Numbered from the stretch's first letter, positions 1 to 6,691 are shown. The stretch: 8,262 nt of DNA from Campylobacterota bacterium (GCA_013154075.1 JAADDG010000065.1:1-8262); one strand, 5' to 3'. Translations and numbers: made by a program. Notes: a model not told the origin generated them from the letters alone.

Positions 1-1
1 G

Positions 2-2068
2 AATATCAAAGGAGCTTCAAAGCTATTTTTGGAGGGTGGTGTTTTAAAATATTATCTCTCTACCGACGAATTTGATTCTCTTAGGCCTTTTATGAATTTT
101 CTTGAGAGTAAAATAAAGATAAACGACAAAATATCGGCTTGGATATATAAAAAGATTGTGGCTAAAAAGTATAAACTTAGATATCTTGAAGGAAAATATG
201 ATTTAAGGAAAAATTTTTTCGATTTGAATTCTCTAAAAGCCATAGCCAGAGCAAAGAGCGTAAAAGTTAAATTTCATCCGAAGGTAAAAGAGGTTTTCGT
301 TAAAGAGGTTAGCGTTATTTTAAAAAACGGCAATCTTAGGTTCAAACTAAAAGATCCTCTCTTTTATGACAGATCTTTGAAGGGGAGTTTTGTAAAGATA
401 GATTCCGTAAAAGGCGGCAAGAATACGAAAATAGAGATTTTTATAAAGACCACTTCACCTTTTGACGAAAAGATTTTATCCATTTTAAGAGCTTATAAAA
501 TTAACGTTCCCGTTTTGCAAACCAAAGGCGTTAGCGAAGGATTCGTAGATATAGTTATTCCCCGCTTTAAAGTAAAAAATATAGAGGTAAAAGGGGAGTT
601 TAGTACGAAAGATTCAAGGTTTGTGTTAGATAACAAAATAGCTTTCGATACGAAAAAAGCAAACGTTTTGCTCGATAACAAATCGATAATTTTAAAAAAT
701 AGCGAAATCTCTTACGGAAATTTTTTGGATTTTAAAACGAACGCTTCGATAGACGTCTCTAAAAGAAGCTTAAACGGAGATGTTTTTATTAAAAAATTTA
801 AAATTCTTACTAAAGAGGGTGATAAACTTCTGGATATGAAGGGTGTTGAGACTAAAGTAAGAGTGCTTGCCGGAGGAGATAAGACTATAATCTATGCTCC
901 CTCTTTTTCTACGAAAATATATCTCTCTTCAAAAAAGAATCTTTTTTTCGTAAAAGATTTGTCGAAATTTTTCCCCTATTCTCCCATTTTGCAAAAATAT
1001 GAGCTTAAAAAGGGGAGTTTGGATATAGAGAGCAAAGATATGAAGAGTTTTGAGATATATGCCAATTTGAAAGATCTAAATTTTCCTCTCTATAAAAACG
1101 GAAAAAAGTTAGATTCTTTGGAACTGAATATTTTATCCACTCCTCTTTTTCTCTCTTTAAGCGATGCGGACGATTCGATAAGGGTGAAAATTTTTCAGGA
1201 TAAAAGCGTAGTTAGATTGAAAGGTATAGATTTTCTTTTGGATAAAAAGAGAATTAAAAGCACTAACGGCAAAAAGAGAAAATCTAAAAAAAATGAAAAT
1301 ACGAAAGTTATAGCTTTTGATTCGAATATTATTTTGCCTAACGAAAGAGTTTTGTATTGCGATTTTTATGACGCTATTTTGAAAGATTCTTTAATAGATT
1401 TCGAATGCAAAAAGAGAGCCGATAAAATATCTTTTGTAAAAAAGGGAGAAAATATTTATATAAAAGCGAATAATATAAGCGAATTTTTCATAAACTCTCT
1501 TAGTAAAAAGAATATTTTCGAAGGGGGAAGATTTTATTTCGATCTACATGGAAGAGACGATTACAAAGGAAGACTCTCTTTTAAAAATACGACTATGAAG
1601 GAGCTTGAGGTTTTTAATAATTTGATGGCTTTTATAAATACAATTCCCTCTTTGCTTTTTTTGCAAAGTCCAAGTTTCAGCCAAAAAGGTTATAAAATAA
1701 AAAAAGGTTATATAGACTTTATGCTTTTAGGTGATATTTTGACTTTTACGAAAATAGATATCAAGGGGTATAGCGCCGATGTTTTAGGAAGCGGATATAT
1801 AAATCTTAAAAATTTGGTTTTGGATCTCGATCTTCAAATAAGTACGCTTCAAAACGTAGACAAGATTATAGGAAACATTCCTATCGTGGGATATATACTT
1901 TTGGGTAAAGATAAAAGAAACTCCATTACGGTAAAGATAAGAGGAGATGTAAACGATCCGAAAGTGGAGACCTATTTGATAAAAGATATCTTTTCCATGC
2001 CCTTTAATATCATAAAAAGAACTCTCTCTATTCCCTTTTCTGTATTTTCGGATGATTTGGAGAAATAA
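2..2068 (+). CDS. AsmA/YhdP-like envelope protein (DUF3971 / AsmA-like C-terminal region), 5' partial
   Basis: The reading frame is open to the left window edge, so the 688 residues visible are the C-terminal part of a longer protein. A TTG at 29 could be read as a start, but the nine preceding codons stay open and the family is usually about 1000 residues with an N-terminal membrane anchor, so I treat it as internal. Most of the fragment is long alternating beta-strand sequence rich in Lys, Asp, Phe and Ile, as in AsmA/TamB/YhdP proteins. The last ~180 residues fit the AsmA-like C-terminal region: a short helical patch, a 'DVLGSGYINL' strand, then 'NIPIVGYILLGKDK' (about residues 625-638) and a final 'IRGDVNDPKV' strand before an amphipathic tail. 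Known members of this superfamily form hydrophobic grooves across the periplasm and are tied to phospholipid transport to the outer membrane; that role here is inferred. A Lys-rich patch lies near residues 420-437. It reads toward tatB but ends 82 bp before it. Confidence 0.8.
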   Translation, partial: NIKGASKLFLEGGVLKYYLSTDEFDSLRPFMNFLESKIKINDKISAWIYKKIVAKKYKLRYLEGKYDLRKNFFDLNSLKAIARAKSVKVKFHPKVKEVFVKEVSVILKNGNLRFKLKDPLFYDRSLKGSFVKIDSVKGGKNTKIEIFIKTTSPFDEKILSILRAYKINVPVLQTKGVSEGFVDIVIPRFKVKNIEVKGEFSTKDSRFVLDNKIAFDTKKANVLLDNKSIILKNSEISYGNFLDFKTNASIDVSKRSLNGDVFIKKFKILTKEGDKLLDMKGVETKVRVLAGGDKTIIYAPSFSTKIYLSSKKNLFFVKDLSKFFPYSPILQKYELKKGSLDIESKDMKSFEIYANLKDLNFPLYKNGKKLDSLELNILSTPLFLSLSDADDSIRVKIFQDKSVVRLKGIDFLLDKKRIKSTNGKKRKSKKNENTKVIAFDSNIILPNERVLYCDFYDAILKDSLIDFECKKRADKISFVKKGENIYIKANNISEFFINSLSKKNIFEGGRFYFDLHGRDDYKGRLSFKNTTMKELEVFNNLMAFINTIPSLLFLQSPSFSQKGYKIKKGYIDFMLLGDILTFTKIDIKGYSADVLGSGYINLKNLVLDLDLQISTLQNVDKIIGNIPIVGYILLGKDKRNSITVKIRGDVNDPKVETYLIKDIFSMPFNIIKRTLSIPFSVFSDDLEK

Positions 2069-2112
2069 GTTTTTAAAAGTGCGAAAGTTAGGAAAAATAA
2101 GCCATTTTTGGG

Positions 2113-2118
2113 TAAAAT
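2113..2118 (+). promoter_or_regulatory. Candidate -10 box of the tatB-tatC-queA operon
   Basis: TAAAAT preceded by TTTTTGGG lies 32 bp before the tatB start, inside the 82-bp gap after the AsmA-like gene. A T-rich stretch with a single good -10 and no recognisable -35 is normal for housekeeping promoters in Campylobacterota. No other -10 candidate in the gap looks better. The start site would fall near 2125. Assigned by eye only. Confidence 0.45.
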
Positions 2119-2150
2119 TCAATTTTTCATTCATTTAAAAGGTTGGCGAT

Positions 2151-2519
2151 ATGTTTGGAATGAGTTTTACGGAGATTCTTGTAATAGCTATAATAGCGAT
2201 CCTGTTTTTGGGGCCGGAGAAATTACCCGATGCGATGGTACAAGTGGCTAAATTTTTTAGAAGTTTAAAAAAAGCTATTTATGGTGCTAAAGAGGCTTTG
2301 GATCAAGAGATAAAGATCCAAGAGCTTAAAGAGAGTGCGATGAATTATAAAGATAAGATAAAAAATTCCGTCGAAGAGATAGAAAAAGAGGCGGATTTGC
2401 AAACTATCAAAGATCTTCCTTCCAAGCTTGATAGCATAGAGGATATTTTGGCCGATGAGCCTGCGGAAGATTCAAGTAAGCCTAAAAAGAAGAGCACTAA
2501 GGAAAATAGAGATGTTTGA
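2151..2519 (+). CDS. tatB: Sec-independent protein translocase subunit TatB
   Basis: This is a 122-residue single-span membrane protein of the TatA/B family. With TatC it forms the receptor that binds twin-arginine signal peptides of folded proteins. Residues 5-20 form the N-terminal transmembrane helix, with the acidic residue E8 typical of TatB. It is followed by the hinge and start of the amphipathic helix, 'LGPEKLP' (20-26); LGPxxLP is the TatB version, whereas TatA usually has FG at this point. The rest is a charged, helical cytoplasmic tail ending in a basic Lys/Arg segment. AAAAGG at 2137-2142 lies 8 nt before the ATG. The stop overlaps the tatC start by 8 nt, which supports co-translation. 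No tatA is present in the window, so it is presumably elsewhere in the genome. TatA is the alternative, made unlikely by the hinge motif, the length and the overlap with tatC. Confidence 0.93.
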   Translation: MFGMSFTEILVIAIIAILFLGPEKLPDAMVQVAKFFRSLKKAIYGAKEALDQEIKIQELKESAMNYKDKIKNSVEEIEKEADLQTIKDLPSKLDSIEDILADEPAEDSSKPKKKSTKENRDV

Positions 2520-3264
2520 AGAGTTAAAACCTCATTTGGCCGACCTTAGAAAAAGGCTGATGATATCCATCGCCGTTTTGTTTGTGATGTTTTTTGTCTG
2601 TTTCGCTTTTTGGCAGCCGATTTTGGATTGGATGATAGCTCCCTTAAACGCCGTTTTGCCAAAAGGTAGCACGGTGATTTTTACAAAGGTGCAAGAGCCC
2701 TTTTTTACGGCCTTGAAAGTCTCTTTCTTTACCGCTTTCATAGTCTCTTTGCCTGTAATCTTTTGGCAGCTTTGGCTTTTTGTCTCTCCGGGACTTTATG
2801 AGAATGAAAAAAAGTTTATTTTGCCGTTTGTGTTTTTTGCCACTTTGATGTTTATCATAGGGGATATTTTTTGCTATTACGTGGTGATTCCTTTCGGATT
2901 TAAATTTCTTATAAATTTCGGAAGCCAGCTTTTTACGGCATTGCCGAGTATCGGAGAGTATGTAAGCTTTTTTACGAAACTTTTGATAGGTTTCGGTATA
3001 GCTTTCGAGCTTCCGGTAATTACTTTCTTTTTGGCCACTATCGGTTTGGTTACCGATAGAACTTTGATGGATTTTTTCAAATATGCGATTATTTTAATAT
3101 TTTTGGTATCGGCTATTTTGACTCCTCCGGATGTCTTGACTCAGTTTCTCATGGCGGCTCCTTTGATTTTGCTTTATGGAGTTTCCGTTTTGATAGCAAG
3201 AGCCGTCAATCCCGATAAGAGCGAAGAGGAGGAAGAGGATAGTGAAGAGCAAAAAGGGGCTTGA
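2512..3264 (+). CDS. tatC: Sec-independent protein translocase subunit TatC
   Basis: This is a 250-residue polytopic inner-membrane protein, the core of the Tat translocase that recognises the twin-arginine motif. I chose the ATG at 2512 because it gives the family N-terminus 'HLADLRKRL' (residues 8-16) and has AAGGA at 2499-2503, 8 nt upstream; a longer frame from 2455 would add a basic stretch with no family counterpart. Six hydrophobic segments are visible, at about 18-36, 70-92, 103-127, 153-175, 189-204 and 207-229. Hallmarks include 'SPGLYENEKK' (92-101), with E99 matching the signal-peptide-binding glutamate E103 of E. coli, and the 'LTPPD' motif (203-207) between the last two helices. 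The cytoplasmic tail is strongly acidic (Ser/Glu/Asp, 237-246), and the GA-rich DNA encoding it also supplies the queA ribosome binding site. The gene overlaps tatB by 8 nt and queA by 23 nt. Confidence 0.96.
   Translation: MFEELKPHLADLRKRLMISIAVLFVMFFVCFAFWQPILDWMIAPLNAVLPKGSTVIFTKVQEPFFTALKVSFFTAFIVSLPVIFWQLWLFVSPGLYENEKKFILPFVFFATLMFIIGDIFCYYVVIPFGFKFLINFGSQLFTALPSIGEYVSFFTKLLIGFGIAFELPVITFFLATIGLVTDRTLMDFFKYAIILIFLVSAILTPPDVLTQFLMAAPLILLYGVSVLIARAVNPDKSEEEEEDSEEQKGA
3227..3232 (+). promoter_or_regulatory. Ribosome binding site of queA inside tatC
   Basis: AGGAGG lies 9 nt before the GTG at 3242, within the codons for the acidic tail of TatC. It is the strongest Shine-Dalgarno match near this junction and is the main reason for choosing GTG 3242 over the later TTG 3272 or GTG 3275, neither of which has a well-placed site. 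Confidence 0.6.
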
Positions 3265-4279
3265 TCCCCTTTTGGTGGATTCGTACGATTATGAGCTTCC
3301 AAAAGAGCTTATAGCCTCTCGTCCGGTAACCCCCGCAGATAGCGCCAAACTTTTGGTGTACGACAGACGAAAAGATAAAATAACTCACGCCGTTTTTATG
3401 GATATAGATGATTTTTTACCTAAAAATCTTCCGATTATTTTCAATGATACCAAAGTCATTAAAGCGAGAATTTACGGTAAAAAAGAGAGCGGGGGAAGGG
3501 TGGAGCTTCTTTTAAACTCTCCTTTGGAGAAAGATCTTTTTTTGGTTTATATAAGAGGTAGAGTCAAAGAGAAAACAAGACTTCTTTTTGACAAAGGCCT
3601 GGAAGCGGAAGTGGTAAAATTAAATCCGGATGGAAGCAGAGAGGTTAGGTTTTTCAAAGATGGGAGAGTTTTGGATTTTTCTTCCTTGGTACCCGTTTTG
3701 GATAGAATCGGTCACGTACCGCTTCCTCCTTACATAAAAAGGGAGGATGATGAAAAAGATATAGAGGATTATCAGACCCTTTTTGCCAAAAAAGAGGGAG
3801 CGGTTGCCGCGCCTACCGCTTCTTTGCACTTTACTAAAGAGCTTTTAAAAGAGCTTGAGAAAAATCATAGATTTTATTTCGTTACTTTGCATGTGGGAGC
3901 CGGTACCTTCAAACCTGTGGAGGTTTCGGATATCTCAAAGCATGTAATGCATTCGGAAATTTATGAGATTCCGAAAAAAACGGCGGATTTATTGGAGAGT
4001 AAAGAGGAGATTTTAGCCGTAGGTACTACTGTGACAAGAACGGTGGAGTATTTCGCCAGAACTAAAAAAACCAAAGGCGAGTCGGATCTTTTTTTGAACC
4101 CTTTGAATCCTCCCGTTAGAGTGAACTATCTGCTTACCAATTTTCATCTACCCAAATCGACTCTTTTAATGCTTGTAGCTTCCTTTATAGGGATAGAGAA
4201 GACTCTATCTATCTATAAAGAGGCGATAGAGAAAAGATATAGGTTTTTTTCTTACGGCGATGCGATGCTGATTGTGTAG
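3242..4279 (+). CDS. queA: S-adenosylmethionine:tRNA ribosyltransferase-isomerase QueA
   Basis: QueA moves the ribosyl group of S-adenosylmethionine onto 7-aminomethyl-7-deazaguanine at the wobble position of GUN-anticodon tRNAs, giving epoxyqueuosine in the queuosine pathway; it acts in the cytoplasm. The 345-residue length is normal. Family blocks are present in order: 'FNDTKVIKARIYG' (67-79), 'GHVPLPPYI' (157-165), 'GAVAAPTASLHF' (186-197), 'LHVGAGTF' (216-223), 'MHSE' (236-239), 'GTTVTRT' (261-267), 'TNFHLPKST' (299-307) and 'YRFFSYGDAM' (333-342). The start is GTG at 3242, with AGGAGG 9 nt upstream. It overlaps the end of tatC by 23 nt, so it should be co-transcribed and perhaps translationally coupled. 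The first ~12 codons are variable in the family and here contain a perfect hairpin (3252-3273). A start at TTG 3272 or GTG 3275 would leave that hairpin untranslated by queA ribosomes. No canonical terminator follows the gene. Confidence 0.95.
   Translation: MKSKKGLDPLLVDSYDYELPKELIASRPVTPADSAKLLVYDRRKDKITHAVFMDIDDFLPKNLPIIFNDTKVIKARIYGKKESGGRVELLLNSPLEKDLFLVYIRGRVKEKTRLLFDKGLEAEVVKLNPDGSREVRFFKDGRVLDFSSLVPVLDRIGHVPLPPYIKREDDEKDIEDYQTLFAKKEGAVAAPTASLHFTKELLKELEKNHRFYFVTLHVGAGTFKPVEVSDISKHVMHSEIYEIPKKTADLLESKEEILAVGTTVTRTVEYFARTKKTKGESDLFLNPLNPPVRVNYLLTNFHLPKSTLLMLVASFIGIEKTLSIYKEAIEKRYRFFSYGDAMLIV
3252..3273 (+). promoter_or_regulatory. Perfect hairpin spanning the tatC stop codon
   Basis: AAAAGGGG (3252-3259) pairs perfectly with CCCCTTTT (3266-3273) around a 6-nt loop (3260-3265) that contains the tatC TGA (3262-3264). 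In RNA this is an 8-bp stem ending in four U residues, like a short intrinsic terminator, although the U run then breaks to GG. It lies within the first codons of queA as called. It could attenuate transcription into queA, affect ribosome termination and restart at the junction, or simply reflect coding sequence. Confidence 0.5.
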
Positions 4280-4280
4280 C

Positions 4281-4318
4281 AAAATATTTTAATTTAATTG
4301 ATTTAACTAAAATATTTT
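4281..4318 (+). repeat. AT-only inverted repeat after queA
   Basis: AAAATATTTTA (4281-4291) and its reverse complement TAAAATATTTT (4308-4318) flank a 16-nt AT-rich spacer, starting one base after the queA stop. The core AAAATATTTT is itself palindromic, so the copies also read as direct repeats. The stem has no G-C pairs and no following U run, so it is a poor terminator candidate. It may be a 3'-end structure for the tat-queA transcript or a chance product of composition. The rest of the 139-bp gap holds only the promoter palindrome downstream. Confidence 0.35.
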
Positions 4319-4374
4319 CTACTCACTAAATAATTTCAATAAAAAGTTTTAAGAAATTTAATAGAACTTTTATA

Positions 4375-4396
4375 AATTATATTTTAAAATATAATT
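4375..4396 (+). promoter_or_regulatory. 22-bp perfect palindrome overlapping the -10 box
   Basis: Eleven bases on each side of the centre between 4385 and 4386 are perfectly complementary: the left half reads AATTATATTTT and the right half AAAATATAATT. All positions are A or T. The right half contains the -10 box of the downstream gene. The placement would suit an operator for a dimeric repressor, but the AT-only composition makes a chance palindrome fairly likely. By symmetry the minus strand also carries TATAAT. Confidence 0.35.
4390..4395 (+). promoter_or_regulatory. Candidate -10 box (TATAAT) of the LVIVD-repeat gene
   Basis: A consensus TATAAT lies 26 bp before the ATG at 4422, in a strongly AT-rich region with no clear -35, as usual for this phylum. 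The predicted start site near 4402 would leave a leader of about 20 nt containing the AAGGA ribosome binding site. Confidence 0.6.
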
Positions 4397-4410
4397 AAAG
4401 ATTTTGATCT

Positions 4411-4415
4411 AAGGA
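4411..4415 (+). promoter_or_regulatory. Ribosome binding site deciding the LVIVD-gene start
   Basis: AAGGA lies 6 nt before ATG 4422 but only 3 nt before the GTG at 4419. The spacing favours the ATG. Confidence 0.6.
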
Positions 4416-4421
4416 TGTGTG

Positions 4422-6668
4422 ATGACGACAAATAAGCTGCTTAAAATTCCTATTTTGTTTCTACTCTTCTTGGGAGCTCTGTTTGCCAAAGAAGATGTGA
4501 TTTTAAATAAAATAGTCACTTTGGATACCGGTTATTACGATGTTGAGGTGAAAGATTGTTACGCTTATGTGGCTACCAATAACGGACTTAAAGTTTTGGA
4601 TTTAACCGACATCAAAAATATAAAACCGGTTAGTTTCGTGGATTCCAACGCTACCGCCGCTTACGATATAGCGATAGAGGGCGATATTTTGTATTTGGCC
4701 AATGCTTCAAGTATGAAAATCATAGATATTTCAAATCCGAATGACGTAAGAGAGATAGGAGAGTTTAAAAACGGAGCAAAAAGTATAATAGGCGTAGCGG
4801 TAAAAGAGGGAAATGTCTATTTAAGCGATTTTGATAACGGGTTTTATGTAGTGGATGTCAAAGATCCGTCAAATCCCGTGGAGATTGCAAACGTAAAAAC
4901 TTCCGGAAATGCCAAAAAAGTGGCGATTGAGGGAGATAGAGCTTTCGTAGCCGACGGTCTTGACGGAGTTAAGGTGTTTGATATTTCAAACCCTTCCGAT
5001 CCGAAGATAGTGGGCTCTTATAAAAGCGATATGAATGTGGTGGATCTGGTTGTGGATAAAAATCTTTTGTATATCGCTAATGAAAGTGAAGGTATAGAGG
5101 TTTTGGACGTTTCAGATCCTCTCGATATAAAGAGAATTTCTTTCTATTTCATAGAAAATTTCGGAGACAGCATCTATTCCGTTAAAAAGTATGCAGATAG
5201 ACTTTTTGTCTCCAACTCCATTTCGGGACTTCATATTTTGGATGTTTCCGATCTAAACAATATAAAAGAGATAGCCAATTTCCAATCCGCATATTCCACT
5301 TTTAGCGCGGCTGTTTGTAAAGATAATATTTTGATTGCAAGTAACGGCGGTTTGAGTGTGGCTAAATTTGTAAAAGACTCTTTGGAAAAGATTTCGGAAT
5401 ATGAGACGGGAGGAAACAGCTGGGAGGTTGCGGTAAAAGATAATTACGCCTATACTATCAGCTGGAAATACGGTCTTAAAATTATCGATATAAGCGATAT
5501 AACTTTTCCTAAAATAATTGGTAAATATAAAAGCGACTTTGCAACAGACATAGTTGTGGACGACAAATACGCTTACATAAGTAACGATTATGCCGGAGTG
5601 GATATAGTGGATATAAGCGATCCTAAAAATCCTAAACTTGTTTCGAATATCAAAACTCAAGGTGCTTGGAGTGTCGCTAAGGTAAAAGACGCTCTGTACG
5701 TTTTCGATCTTTATGAAGGCTTGATAATCGTCGATGTGTCAAATAAAAAAGATCCTAAAGTTGTGGATAAGATCTCTTTGGGAGAGAGATATAGAAGATT
5801 TTATGCTCATTTGGTATCTCCATCTTACAATATGAGCGATTTTAAAAGAGATATGAAGATCAAAGACGGCAAACTATTCGTTGCGGCCGGAGATAAGGGT
5901 GTGGAGATATTCGATATCAAAAAGCCTCTAAGTCCGAGATTTTTAGCAAACGTAAAAACAAGTGCTGAAGCGGTCTCTTTGGGACTTTTGAATACTTATT
6001 TGTATGTGGCCGAAAAAGAGGAGGGAGTGGAGGTTTTCGACATCGAAGATCCTATAAACTATAAGGTTATAGACAAAATAGAGACTTTGGGAAAAGCTAT
6101 GGATATAGGCTTTTACGACTCTTTACTTTTGGTTGCGGATGAGAATAAGGGATTGTCTTTCTTTCCTATTTCCAAAATTATGGAAAATGCTAAAGAGGAG
6201 AGCAAAGATTTCGTAATAGGTTACGATACTCTCTCTATCGACGTAAACGAAGATAAAGTTTTTATTGCGGATGAAAATGCGGGATTGATGATTTTTCAAA
6301 TTATAGATTCCAAAAAGCTTGAGAAAATAGATAGATTTATAAACTTTTTGTATTTGAATATTTTAGAGAGAGAACCCGATAGCGAAGGGTTCGAGTTTTG
6401 GAAAAGAGAGCTTATAAAGGGGCAAAAAGCCGCCAAAGGGGTGGTTAAATTCTTTTTCGAGAGTGAAGAGTTTAAGTCCAAAAATTTAAGTGACGCCGAA
6501 TTTATCAAAATTCTTTATAAAACTATTTTCCAAAGAGAGCCCGATATAGAGGGTGAGAAGTATTGGGAGAGTAAACTGGCTGAGAATATGAGCAGAGAAG
6601 ATATAATAAACGCTTTTATAGAATCTCCCGAATTTGAAAAACTTCTAAAAAGTTTCGGTATCAATTAG
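4422..6668 (+). CDS. Secreted LVIVD beta-propeller repeat protein with C-terminal DUF4214 region
   Basis: The 748-residue product (from ATG 4422) starts with a Sec signal peptide: a Lys-containing start, a hydrophobic core at about 9-20 and probable cleavage after 'GALFA' near residue 22. No lipobox cysteine is present, so the mature protein should be periplasmic or exported. Fourteen imperfect repeats of about 42 residues follow, each with a 'G[LV]xVxDISDPxxPKxI'-like core of the LVIVD type. The motif glycine (Ser in the second) lies near 55, 97, 140, 182, 224, 269, 310, 351, 392, 433, 493, 535, 577 and 621. Repeats 7, 13 and 14 are the most worn. Spacing is 41-45 except for 60 between repeats 10 and 11, where about 18 residues are inserted. 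Such repeats form beta-propeller blades. Residues ~633-740 match DUF4214 and contain two related halves, each with 'REPD' and a following Trp ('FEFW', 'EKYW') and ending 'SxEF/SPEF'. Function is unknown; adhesion or scaffolding is a guess. It has its own promoter and looks monocistronic. Confidence 0.85.
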   Translation: MTTNKLLKIPILFLLFLGALFAKEDVILNKIVTLDTGYYDVEVKDCYAYVATNNGLKVLDLTDIKNIKPVSFVDSNATAAYDIAIEGDILYLANASSMKIIDISNPNDVREIGEFKNGAKSIIGVAVKEGNVYLSDFDNGFYVVDVKDPSNPVEIANVKTSGNAKKVAIEGDRAFVADGLDGVKVFDISNPSDPKIVGSYKSDMNVVDLVVDKNLLYIANESEGIEVLDVSDPLDIKRISFYFIENFGDSIYSVKKYADRLFVSNSISGLHILDVSDLNNIKEIANFQSAYSTFSAAVCKDNILIASNGGLSVAKFVKDSLEKISEYETGGNSWEVAVKDNYAYTISWKYGLKIIDISDITFPKIIGKYKSDFATDIVVDDKYAYISNDYAGVDIVDISDPKNPKLVSNIKTQGAWSVAKVKDALYVFDLYEGLIIVDVSNKKDPKVVDKISLGERYRRFYAHLVSPSYNMSDFKRDMKIKDGKLFVAAGDKGVEIFDIKKPLSPRFLANVKTSAEAVSLGLLNTYLYVAEKEEGVEVFDIEDPINYKVIDKIETLGKAMDIGFYDSLLLVADENKGLSFFPISKIMENAKEESKDFVIGYDTLSIDVNEDKVFIADENAGLMIFQIIDSKKLEKIDRFINFLYLNILEREPDSEGFEFWKRELIKGQKAAKGVVKFFFESEEFKSKNLSDAEFIKILYKTIFQREPDIEGEKYWESKLAENMSREDIINAFIESPEFEKLLKSFGIN

Positions 6669-6691
6669 AGAGTGAGAGAAAATCTCACTCT
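6669..6691. terminator. Hairpin between convergent genes, possible shared terminator
   Basis: AGAGTGAGA (6669-6677) pairs perfectly with TCTCACTCT (6683-6691) around a GAAAA loop. It fills the whole gap between the plus-strand LVIVD gene stop (6666-6668) and the minus-strand EEP stop (6691-6693), overlapping the latter by one base. The symmetric position suits a bidirectional terminator, but neither strand has a good U run after the stem, so termination efficiency is doubtful. Confidence 0.5.

Noticed and set aside
29..31. TTG as the true start of the AsmA-like gene
   Set aside because: The frame is open to the window edge, there is no convincing ribosome site, and the family needs a longer N-terminus with a membrane anchor.
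1286..1293. A8 homopolymer in the AsmA-like gene as a phase-variation tract
   Set aside because: It encodes part of a Lys-rich stretch, the frame is intact, and eight A residues are unremarkable at this base composition; Campylobacterota phase variation mostly uses longer G/C tracts.
1784..2134. 116-codon minus-strand frame over the end of the AsmA-like gene
   Set aside because: It lies opposite the conserved AsmA C-terminal region and shows no protein-family features.
2455..2511. Upstream extension of the tatC frame by 19 codons
   Set aside because: The extra residues are a Lys/Arg-rich out-of-frame reading of tatB with no TatC counterpart; ATG 2512 has a good ribosome site and gives the family N-terminus.
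5253..5660. 135-codon minus-strand frame inside the LVIVD gene
   Set aside because: It is opposite a repetitive coding region; the repeated sequence explains its length, and it has no family motif.
4422..6668. LVIVD gene as an adhesin or toxin of a defence or secretion system
   Set aside because: No secretion, toxin or immunity genes are nearby and the repeats give no enzymatic motif; only an exported propeller can be supported.
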